A stretch of DNA of 11,070 nt, taken from positions 1 to 11,070 of the forward strand of contig CAYUIS010000158.1 of assembly GCA_964444825.1 (NCBI GenBank), in the 5' to 3' direction. Positions 5,715 to 11,070 of this stretch are shown in pieces. The translations under genes and the position numbers were made by a program. Position 1 is the first letter of the stretch, and every line of letters starts with the position of its first letter. The notes beneath the pieces were generated by a model that ran no database searches, was not told where the DNA came from, and worked only from the letters and a program-made list of their open reading frames with translations. The stretch comes from CAYUIS01 sp964444825 (GTDB lineage: Bacteria; Chloroflexota; Anaerolineae; B4-G1).

Positions 5715-6638
5715 ATGAGCGACAGAACTCAAAACCACAGCCTTTCCTTGATGGGTCTGATAAAGCTGCTCCTGACCATAATGCTGGCGATGTGCTTCGT
5801 GTCCACGGCAGTCGTATGGGTGGGAGAACGTCTGGTGCAAAGCGCATCGGCTGCCGCGCCGGGTGAGGAATCCCCAGCCAATGGTACACCAAAACCAGAC
5901 ACCGAGTCGTCTCCTCCTCTATCGACCTCGCTGACGACTCCCGAGCCCACAACCACTGTGACACACACCGTTCCCACCACGCCTCCCGTCAACGAACCAG
6001 CCGTTGAATCAACCACGGAATCAGTCAACCAACTATCGTATACCATCCGAGAGGGAGATACGCTGAGCGGTGTCGCCCGCGCCTATGGCGTCAGCGTCGA
6101 GGATCTAATCGCAGCCAACGACATCACCAATCCTGACCTGCTCTACGTCGGCTGGACGCTCGTCATTCCGGATGGCAGCCCCGAAGCCGCGACATCGCCC
6201 CAGGAACCCGGCTCCCCCACCCCGACAGAGATTCCCGACCAGCCAACGCCAATTCCGGCGCCCGCCTCACCCGAGGGGATAGACGAGGAACGGTGGATCG
6301 ACGTGGACCTTTCGGATCAAAGGCTGACAGCGTACGAGGGCGACACGCCCGTGCACTCCTTTCTGATATCTTCGGGGCTGCCCGCCACGCCGACGCCCGT
6401 GGGCCAGTTCCGTATCTGGATCAAACTACGCACCGACGATATGGCCGGCGCTGGCTACTACATCAAGGACGTCCCGTTCGTGATGTACTTTCACCAGGGG
6501 TACGGGCTGCACGGCGTCACCTGGCACGGCAACTTTGGCCACCCGATGAGCCACGGCTGCGTGAACCTGCCGACAGAGCAGGCGGAATGGCTGTTCGGTT
6601 TCGCAGACGTGGGGACTTTGGTCAACATCCACGAGTAG
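5715..6638 (+). CDS. LysM-domain L,D-transpeptidase (YkuD family)
   Basis: Predicted cell-wall enzyme, 307 aa, exported. Residues 12-38 form a hydrophobic signal or anchor segment, with a possible signal-peptidase I site after ASA (about 44-48). A Pro/Thr/Ser-rich spacer (50-105) leads to a LysM peptidoglycan-binding domain (109-152, YTIREGDTLSGVARAYGVSV through YVGWTLVIP). A second Pro-rich linker (153-188) precedes the YkuD catalytic domain (193-306). The active-site motif is complete: H266-G267, then S279-H280-G281-C282-V283-N284, with C282 the acylated nucleophile. Such enzymes cleave the tetrapeptide donor stem and form 3-3 cross-links or attach proteins to peptidoglycan. ATG 5715 is chosen because AAGGAG (5703-5708) lies 6 nt before it; the frame is open back to a GTG at 5661, which lacks a ribosome site and is close to the predicted transcription start. 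It is monocistronic, converging on the sensor kinase. Confidence 0.92.
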   Translation: MSDRTQNHSLSLMGLIKLLLTIMLAMCFVSTAVVWVGERLVQSASAAAPGEESPANGTPKPDTESSPPLSTSLTTPEPTTTVTHTVPTTPPVNEPAVESTTESVNQLSYTIREGDTLSGVARAYGVSVEDLIAANDITNPDLLYVGWTLVIPDGSPEAATSPQEPGSPTPTEIPDQPTPIPAPASPEGIDEERWIDVDLSDQRLTAYEGDTPVHSFLISSGLPATPTPVGQFRIWIKLRTDDMAGAGYYIKDVPFVMYFHQGYGLHGVTWHGNFGHPMSHGCVNLPTEQAEWLFGFADVGTLVNIHE

Positions 6639-6667
6639 AGTGGTGAGACCTAAAACGCAGAGCTAGG

Positions 6668-6695
6668 GACGGGAGGCCGGGTGATGCCTCCCGTC
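6668..6695. terminator. Bidirectional terminator between convergent genes
   Basis: A perfect 10-bp stem GACGGGAGGC (6668-6677) with GCCTCCCGTC (6686-6695) and an 8-nt loop, lying in the 64-nt gap between the stops of the L,D-transpeptidase (6638, +) and the kinase (6703, -). The T content after the stem is moderate on each strand (TTACGTTCT on +; GCGTTTTAGG further out on -). Confidence 0.65.
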
Positions 6696-6702
6696 TTACG
6701 TT

Positions 6703-8361
6703 CTACATCTCACGCAGAAGCGGCAGCTCGATCACAAAACGACTGCCGTCGTCGTCAAGCATGCTCTCGACAAAGACGCGTCCGGCGTGAGCCTGGGCGA
6801 TACTGCGCACGATAGCCAGACCCAGCCCACTGCCTTCGAGGTGATTGCCCTCGCCCCGATAGAAGCGTTCAAAGATACGGTCCTGCTCCTCCAGCAGGAT
6901 ACCAGGGCCAGTGTTCCAGACCCACAATTGACCCAGACCCTCTGCCATCTCAGCCAGCCGGGCGCCGATCTCGACCTGTCCGCCAGCAGGGGTGAATTTC
7001 AGCCCGTTATCGAGCAGGTTTGACAGTGCCAGCTCGATCCGGCGGCGATCGCACCGAATCTGGAACGGCTGCAACGCCGGTTGGACCGTGAGGGATATGC
7101 CCTTCTCCTGAGCCATCGTCCTGAATGCAGCCGCCGCCGCGCCAATCAGCTCGTCCGCGTCGTGGTCTCCCAAGTCGAGAGTCACCAACCCAGCGTCGAG
7201 CCGGGATAGGTCGAGGAGATTGTGGGTGAGCCACTCCAGCCGGTCGAGCTGAATCTGGCTCTCGACCAGGAATTCGGCCCGAGCGGCCGAATCGTCGGCC
7301 GCAGCGCCCTGGAGCAGCTCGTTAAAGTTCTTCAGAGCCGTGATCGGCGTGCGCAGCCCGTGCGACGCGTCGGCGATAAACCGGCGCAGGCTGTCCCGCT
7401 CGGCCGCCAGATCGGCGAAACTGACCTCCAGCCGCCCGGCCATATCGTTGAACTGCCGGGCAAGCTGCCCGAACTCGTCCTTGCTCGTCACGGGCGCGCG
7501 GATCGATAGATCTCCTCCACTCATCTGACCGGCGGCGGCGGTCAGATTGCGCAGTGGTGCCGTGAGCCCTCGACTGACCAACAGTCCGACGATCAACGCC
7601 AGCAAGGCTGCGCCACCCCCGGCAAGCAGAAAGGCCTGCCGGGCCGTCGTCAGCGCCTCAGCGCCAAAGCCCGGCCCCCTGCTCAACTCCACGTAGCCCA
7701 GGGGATCACCCTCGCCAATCGGAGCCAAAGCCACTCGCTCAGAGCGAGGTGTGGGGTCATCCTCCTCGGCGAGCGCATCGGGGAAGGACATCGTGGACGT
7801 AAAGGTGCCGGCGACCGAGACCATTCCCACGGGCTGCCTGGCCCCGAACACGATTCTACTGCCCCACGGGTGTTCAAACCTGCGCACAACCACAAATTCT
7901 GCGTGGGGTGGCAACTGCTCAAAGATATCGAACGATCCGTTGTCCGGAAAGGGCGCGGTCAGCCGATGGGGCAGCAACATAAACGAGGTGCCGAGGGACG
8001 TATCGGATGATTGAATACGGACGCCCGATGGGGCAAGAATCCACACGAACGCATCCGAGGTGGCCGGGCGCCCAGAGTCAACCATCGTCAGATGGCGATC
8101 GTTGAGTATCCTCACCTGGACGTTTCCCAGGAAGGAGGCAGTGCGAACCAGCTCGCTCAGATCCGTTTGGCGCACGACGGGCTGCATGAGCGGCAGTGCC
8201 TGACGCGCCACCGCTTCGGCGTTCGACCTGAGGTATTCTTGCTCCTGCTGCTGCACGTATCGCTGAATCAACGACAAGGCCAGTACGCCCACCATACTGA
8301 CCGTCAGCAAGGTCAGAAGCACATAGCTCGCCACCAGTCGCCACCGTATGGAATGGAACAT
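6703..8361 (-). CDS. Membrane sensor histidine kinase (HAMP, HisKA, HATPase_c)
   Basis: Predicted two-component sensor kinase, 552 aa. Membrane segment 1 is about residues 8-32 and segment 2 about 243-264, enclosing an extracytoplasmic sensor region of about 210 aa with no recognised fold. A HAMP linker follows (about 262-315), then the HisKA dimerisation domain with the phospho-accepting H334 in DASHGLRTPIT, and the ATPase with N box NLLDNGLKFTP (N452), G1 box WNTGPGI (483-488) and G2 box GSGLGLAIV (510-518). Two key positions differ from consensus: Gly335 replaces the acidic residue right after the His, and Asn483 replaces the usual Asp of the G1 box (Asn is also seen in some metal-sensor kinases). 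ATG 8361 is chosen because AGGGGA lies about 6 nt before it and it gives a clean N-terminal membrane helix; the frame is open to 8460 but the extra residues are unlike a kinase. It is the third gene of the regulator-PDZ-kinase block and probably phosphorylates that regulator. Confidence 0.92.
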   Translation of the reverse strand: MFHSIRWRLVASYVLLTLLTVSMVGVLALSLIQRYVQQQEQEYLRSNAEAVARQALPLMQPVVRQTDLSELVRTASFLGNVQVRILNDRHLTMVDSGRPATSDAFVWILAPSGVRIQSSDTSLGTSFMLLPHRLTAPFPDNGSFDIFEQLPPHAEFVVVRRFEHPWGSRIVFGARQPVGMVSVAGTFTSTMSFPDALAEEDDPTPRSERVALAPIGEGDPLGYVELSRGPGFGAEALTTARQAFLLAGGGAALLALIVGLLVSRGLTAPLRNLTAAAGQMSGGDLSIRAPVTSKDEFGQLARQFNDMAGRLEVSFADLAAERDSLRRFIADASHGLRTPITALKNFNELLQGAAADDSAARAEFLVESQIQLDRLEWLTHNLLDLSRLDAGLVTLDLGDHDADELIGAAAAAFRTMAQEKGISLTVQPALQPFQIRCDRRRIELALSNLLDNGLKFTPAGGQVEIGARLAEMAEGLGQLWVWNTGPGILLEEQDRIFERFYRGEGNHLEGSGLGLAIVRSIAQAHAGRVFVESMLDDDGSRFVIELPLLREM

Positions 8362-8469
8362 GTCGATCCCCTCACATCTCCAAGAGAAAAAACAGCGTGT
8401 ATCTGCGTTAGTCTGCGGCCAACCCTCTGCAAGTAAGCTCCCCACAGTTTTTCGCCACACTCATACGGT

Positions 8470-8478
8470 ATTGTATCA
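8470..8478 (-). promoter_or_regulatory. Candidate extended -10 promoter of the kinase gene
   Basis: Read on the - strand, TGATACAAT (8478 to 8470) is an extended -10 (TGn-TACAAT). Transcription would start near 8463, about 100 nt before the kinase ATG. No good -35 hexamer is present; that position lies inside the inverted repeat listed next. It would let the kinase be expressed apart from the two upstream genes. Confidence 0.4.
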
Positions 8479-8484
8479 CAGACG

Positions 8485-8518
8485 GTAGACAGGGGAACTC
8501 GTGCGTGCCCCTGTCTAC
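8485..8518. repeat. Perfect 11-bp inverted repeat upstream of the kinase
   Basis: GTAGACAGGGG (8485-8495) and CCCCTGTCTAC (8508-8518) are exact reverse complements separated by 12 nt. It lies in the 206-nt gap between the PDZ gene and the kinase gene, about -22 to -55 relative to the candidate kinase start point. Neither flank on the - strand carries a T-run, so it is not a standard intrinsic terminator. An operator or an mRNA-processing or stability hairpin fits better. The rest of the gap (8362-8484) holds a 10-bp-period direct repeat TCTGCG (8402-8407 and 8412-8417). Confidence 0.6.
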
Positions 8519-8567
8519 ACTGCTTAGCGCCGTCTTTTCCTGGGATATACCCATCCAAATGGTCCCA

Positions 8568-9899
8568 CTAGACATCTCCTCCACAGCAGTTTGCCTGGTC
8601 GGCGCCAAAGGGAAAGGGATGGTCAAGATCGAGTTCGTCCAGAGGAGGCAGCTCCAGGTGGAGGCCGTCAGGCGGCATCTCCCAATCAAAGTCATAGTTG
8701 TACTCGAACTCCTCGCCCTCGCGCTTGGGAAATTCGCCATCCCCGGAGTGAAAACGGCGCACGTGGATAAATGCCCCGATTTGCACGCCCAGGTAGGCCT
8801 TACCCTCTTCGTCCGGATGCTCAGCCAGTTTGACCTCGACGTCGCGCTCTTCACCATCCTCCGGTGAGACGAGTGTCAACGTCACCTGGTCTCCAGGCGC
8901 GTGCGCGGCGATAGCTTCAACCACGTCACCGGGCCCCTTGACCGGGTCGCCATCGATAGCTGTGATGACGTCGCCCTCGTTCAGCCCTGCTGACTCGGCC
9001 GGGCTATCCTCCGTCACGCTCTGAATGACGGCCCCCTGGAACATCCCTTCACTGGAAAACTCTGGGACCTGGCCGTCGAAGAATGGCCCATCATGCCGCC
9101 TTTGAAAAGGAAGCTGCCAACCCTCCATCCCGGGCAGAAGCGGGACGCGGGCGGAAGCCTGATACCGCACCCCCAGATAGGCCAGTCCCTTTTCCTCAGG
9201 ATGCTGGCCCAGCTCGACGTCTACCTCGCGCGATTCCTCACCTTTATCTTGGCCAGGACGTTCGACTGTCAGCGTCACCGTATCGCCAGGCTCATACCCG
9301 GCGATCAGGTCGGCCAGGCTGTTTTCAGAGTCCAGTTCCTGCCCAGCAACGGACACGATCACGTCCCCGGGTTGAAGTCCGGCTTTGCTGGCCGGGCTGT
9401 CCTCCTCCACGCTGACGATCACGGCACCCGGCCCGACACCGTGTACCCTAACCATCAGGTGCTGGTCAACGCCTGGCATAGGCGCACAGGGAACCAGCCC
9501 TAGGTAGGGACTGCCATCGAGTTCACCCAGCGTCACCGTAAGCGTGCGCTCCTCGTCGCCGTGGAGTACCACCAACTCGACGTCATCACCGGCCTCGTAT
9601 TCCCTGAGACGCGTCACCAGATCGGGCACGCTATCGACCGATTCGCCGTCGACCTGGAGCAGGATATCACCCCGTTCCACGCCCGCTTCATCTGCCGGCT
9701 CGCCCGGCACGACTGAAGCGACCACGATGCCCGGCTCCGGATCAAGCTCCTCTGGGATAGCCACCTGAATCGACTGGTCCCTACTCCCATTTAACCGCGT
9801 CATGGCATATACAGCGCCACCGCCGGCGACCGCGCCTGTGACCAGCACCAAGGTCAGCGCAGCCACCCATCCCAATACTCTCAAAACCCCCTTGTTCAT
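8568..9899 (-). CDS. Membrane-anchored protein with three tandem PDZ domains, no protease domain
   Basis: Predicted single-pass envelope protein, 443 aa. Residues 1-35 (MNKGVLRVLGWVAALTLVLV onward) are a signal anchor. Three HtrA/S1C-type PDZ domains follow at about 50-130, 133-235 and 241-365, each with the GD(V/I)(I/L) loop and SPA-x-x-AGL or PADEAGV core; the second, third and a residual fourth unit begin with YLGL or YLGV (133, 241, 369). The fourth unit is cut short and replaced by a His/acid-rich tail ending in NCCGGDV. No trypsin-like or other catalytic domain is present, so it probably binds exposed C-termini of envelope proteins and acts as an adaptor or sensor. The ATG at 9899 has a strong GGAGGAGGT 8 nt upstream. 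An in-frame GTG at 10064 also has a strong GGAGGTGAT and would add 55 residues before the membrane helix. Its position between the regulator and kinase genes suggests a shared pathway. Confidence 0.85.
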   Translation of the reverse strand: MNKGVLRVLGWVAALTLVLVTGAVAGGGAVYAMTRLNGSRDQSIQVAIPEELDPEPGIVVASVVPGEPADEAGVERGDILLQVDGESVDSVPDLVTRLREYEAGDDVELVVLHGDEERTLTVTLGELDGSPYLGLVPCAPMPGVDQHLMVRVHGVGPGAVIVSVEEDSPASKAGLQPGDVIVSVAGQELDSENSLADLIAGYEPGDTVTLTVERPGQDKGEESREVDVELGQHPEEKGLAYLGVRYQASARVPLLPGMEGWQLPFQRRHDGPFFDGQVPEFSSEGMFQGAVIQSVTEDSPAESAGLNEGDVITAIDGDPVKGPGDVVEAIAAHAPGDQVTLTLVSPEDGEERDVEVKLAEHPDEEGKAYLGVQIGAFIHVRRFHSGDGEFPKREGEEFEYNYDFDWEMPPDGLHLELPPLDELDLDHPFPFGADQANCCGGDV

Positions 9900-10081
9900 C
9901 GAGACGTACCTCCTCCAAAAGTGTTCTAGTTCCCGAACGAGATCGAAATCGAGGGCAAACCAGGACGTGGGCCGGGGCTCTGAGGGATTGATGACCAATA
10001 CATCAACCTCCCCTTCCCCCCACTCCGCAGTCCCGTCCGTCCAGCTAGAGCCAGTGTAGGACACGCATCACCTCCAGCGAT

Positions 10082-10090
10082 ATCCTAGCA
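10082..10090 (-). promoter_or_regulatory. Candidate extended -10 promoter of the PDZ gene
   Basis: On the - strand TGCTAGGAT (10090 to 10082) fits TGn plus a weak -10 hexamer. Transcription would start near 10075, just before the SD-like GGAGG at 10075-10071. The -35 position has no consensus hexamer and abuts the phased repeats at 10110-10139, as in activator-dependent promoters. Confidence 0.4.
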
Positions 10091-10109
10091 GATGGTGGTT
10101 GCGCCATCA

Positions 10110-10139
10110 TTATGGTTGTGTTAAGGTTCGATAATGGTC
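10110..10139. promoter_or_regulatory. Three direct repeats at 11-bp period, probable response-regulator binding site
   Basis: On the + strand TTATGGTT (10110-10117), TTAAGGTT (10121-10128) and TAATGGTC (10132-10139) recur exactly every 11 bp (consensus TWAWGGTY). Winged-helix OmpR/PhoB-type regulators bind head-to-tail to direct repeats at this spacing. The block lies between the regulator stop and the PDZ gene, about -35 to -64 from the candidate PDZ start point. Confidence 0.55.
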
Positions 10140-10149
10140 AACAGATCAG

Positions 10150-10848
10150 TTAGCGCTCAAACTTGTAGCCCACCCCACGGACGGTGACGATCCAGCGGGG
10201 GTTGGCGGGGTCGTCCTCCAGCTTTTGGCGCAGATGGCGGACGTGGACGTCGACGGTGCGGTCGCTGCCGACGTCGCTGGTATAGCCCCACACGGCCTCG
10301 ATCATCTCATCCCGGCTGAAGGGGCGATTGGGATTGCTGACCAGATAGCGCAGGAGCCGAAACTCGGTGGGGGTCAGATCGACCAGCTTGCCCCGCCGCG
10401 TGACCAACAGCCGTTCCATATCGACCTCGACGTCGCCGAACCTGAGCCGATCTCCTACCGAGATGGCTGCCAGTTCCCCATACGCCCGGCGCAGGAGGGC
10501 CCGAATGCGAGACACGAGCACACGCAGGCTGTAGGGTTTGACCACGTAATCATCGGCCCCCAACTCCAGTCCCAACACCTTGTCCAGATCCTCATCGAGG
10601 GCGGTGAGCACCAGGATGGGCTGGCGTTTCCCCTCGGTCCGCAGTTGGCGACACACGTCAAAGCCGCTGATATCGGGCAGGCGGATATCGAGCAGGATCA
10701 GGTGGGGGTCGCGGTCGCGAGCAAAATCGAGGGCCTGCTGGCCGGTCTCGGCCCACAGCACCTCAAAGCCTTCGTCGGCAAGGCCGTACTCGAGCCCTCG
10801 CGCCACGGCGCGGTCGTCTTCAACGATGAGGATACGCTCTCCGGCCAC
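10150..10848 (-). CDS. OmpR/PhoB-family response regulator
   Basis: Predicted two-component transcription factor, 232 aa, cytoplasmic. The receiver domain (about 4-118) has the acidic pocket E10-D11-D12, phospho-acceptor D54 (LILLDIRLPD), T82 (VLTALDE) and K104-P105 (DDYVVKPYS), all canonical. The C-terminal winged-helix domain (about 132-231) has LTPTEFRLLRYLV, the recognition region SDRTVDVHVRHLRQKLE and the final GVGYKFE. The start is the GTG at 10848: GGGAGG lies 6 nt before it, and the frame's earlier Met (10908) falls inside the -35 element of a good promoter. It is the first gene of the block followed by the PDZ protein and the kinase, which is its likely partner. The phased repeats just after its stop are candidate targets. 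Confidence 0.95.
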   Translation of the reverse strand: MAGERILIVEDDRAVARGLEYGLADEGFEVLWAETGQQALDFARDRDPHLILLDIRLPDISGFDVCRQLRTEGKRQPILVLTALDEDLDKVLGLELGADDYVVKPYSLRVLVSRIRALLRRAYGELAAISVGDRLRFGDVEVDMERLLVTRRGKLVDLTPTEFRLLRYLVSNPNRPFSRDEMIEAVWGYTSDVGSDRTVDVHVRHLRQKLEDDPANPRWIVTVRGVGYKFER

Positions 10849-10879
10849 TGCTAACCTCCCTAGGAAACCTGGTTTTCTG

Positions 10880-10908
10880 AGTTTAGCAAGGTAATCGGGT
10901 TTCGTCAA
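10880..10908 (-). promoter_or_regulatory. Promoter of the response-regulator operon
   Basis: On the - strand TTGACG (10908 to 10903), a 17-nt spacer and TAAACT (10885 to 10880), preceded by TGC as an extended -10. Transcription would start near 10873, giving a leader of about 25 nt with the ribosome site for the GTG at 10848. It is the best-formed promoter in the window. Confidence 0.7.
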
Positions 10909-10922
10909 GCGGGGAACGTCGC

Positions 10923-10976
10923 AGTTCCGGTGATTGAACTTCCAGGTGATTCCCTCTTATTGGGATATTCTTATTG
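10923..10976. repeat. Two pairs of direct repeats upstream of the regulator promoter
   Basis: An imperfect pair AGTTCCGGTGATT (10923-10935) and ACTTCCAGGTGATT (10938-10951) is followed by an exact 8-mer pair TCTTATTG (10955-10962 and 10969-10976, 14-bp period). They lie about 50-105 bp upstream of the predicted regulator start point and could be activator or repressor sites. Spacing differs from the 11-bp repeats and the sequences are unrelated to them. Confidence 0.4.
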
Positions 10977-11024
10977 ACGACAGTCGCCTATTCAGAGTTG
11001 TGTTGATCGAGCTCGCCAACTGAG

Positions 11025-11054
11025 TTGTTATCCTCCGGCAAATGGTGTTATACT
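11025..11054 (+). promoter_or_regulatory. Divergent promoter reading out of the window
   Basis: TTGTTA (11025-11030), an 18-nt spacer and TATACT (11049-11054), preceded by TGT as an extended -10. It points right, away from the regulator operon, with a predicted start near 11061; the gene it serves lies outside the window. Confidence 0.5.
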
Positions 11055-11070
11055 ATGGACACACATCCTC

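Noticed and set aside
8402..8417. TCTGCG direct repeat (10-bp period) as a dispersed repeat or operator
   Set aside because: It has only two short copies; it vaguely resembles a repeat seen in other genomes, but not enough for a call.
8011..8436. Open frames on the + strand opposite the kinase and PDZ genes
   Set aside because: They are mirror frames of GC-rich genes on the other strand, with no domain-like sequence and no ribosome sites.
8362..8460. N-terminal extension of the kinase to 8460
   Set aside because: It places 33 unlike residues before a good membrane helix; ATG 8361 has a ribosome site, and the extension would include the untranslated leader of the candidate promoter.
1..11070. 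CRISPR array, tRNA or rRNA genes
   Set aside because: No regularly spaced long repeats, no tRNA cloverleaf signatures and no rRNA-like sequence were seen on either strand.

Overview
The window looks like a chromosomal segment of an environmental bacterium, most plausibly a Chloroflexota (Anaerolineae-like) organism. This is inferred from protein style: a lipoprotein with a PPTATPKPT-type linker, a LysM plus YkuD L,D-transpeptidase with long Pro/Thr linkers, and a degenerate lipoprotein module of a kind common in that phylum. No rRNA, tRNA or CRISPR array was found.

Left part (1-5364, all genes on the + strand) is a patchwork accessory region with uneven base composition. It holds a GH1 beta-glycosidase (195-1475); a truncated, frameshifted IS3-family transposase remnant (1537-1925); a fold-back element with the architecture of an integron attC site (1961-2090); and, starting immediately after it, a SAM-dependent methyltransferase (2114-2806) and a nucleotidyltransferase (2853-3716). 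A GC-richer lipoprotein gene follows (3740-4582). Its reading frame continues past the stop into a recognisable but decayed second domain (4583-4726). After that come an interspersed repeat (4730-4753) and a small cytidine/blasticidin-S-type deaminase (4957-5364) with its own candidate promoter.

Middle part (5365-5714) is intergenic, with two intrinsic terminators and an extended -10 promoter leading into the LysM/L,D-transpeptidase gene (5715-6638). A perfect 10-bp hairpin (6668-6695) separates this gene from the convergent block on the right.

Right part (6703-10908, - strand, GC-rich) is an envelope-signalling cluster read in the order OmpR-type response regulator (10848-10150), membrane-anchored three-PDZ protein (9899-8568), sensor histidine kinase (8361-6703). 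The regulator has a well-formed promoter. Three 8-mers at an exact 11-bp period lie in the gap before the PDZ gene, placed as expected for a PhoB/OmpR-type activator site. A perfect 11-bp inverted repeat lies just upstream of a candidate kinase promoter. The kinase has Gly instead of the usual acidic residue after its phospho-accepting His. A divergent + strand promoter sits at the right edge (11025-11054).

The two most interesting signals are the attC-like site in a probable Chloroflexota accessory region and the regulator-PDZ-kinase module with its phased repeats.
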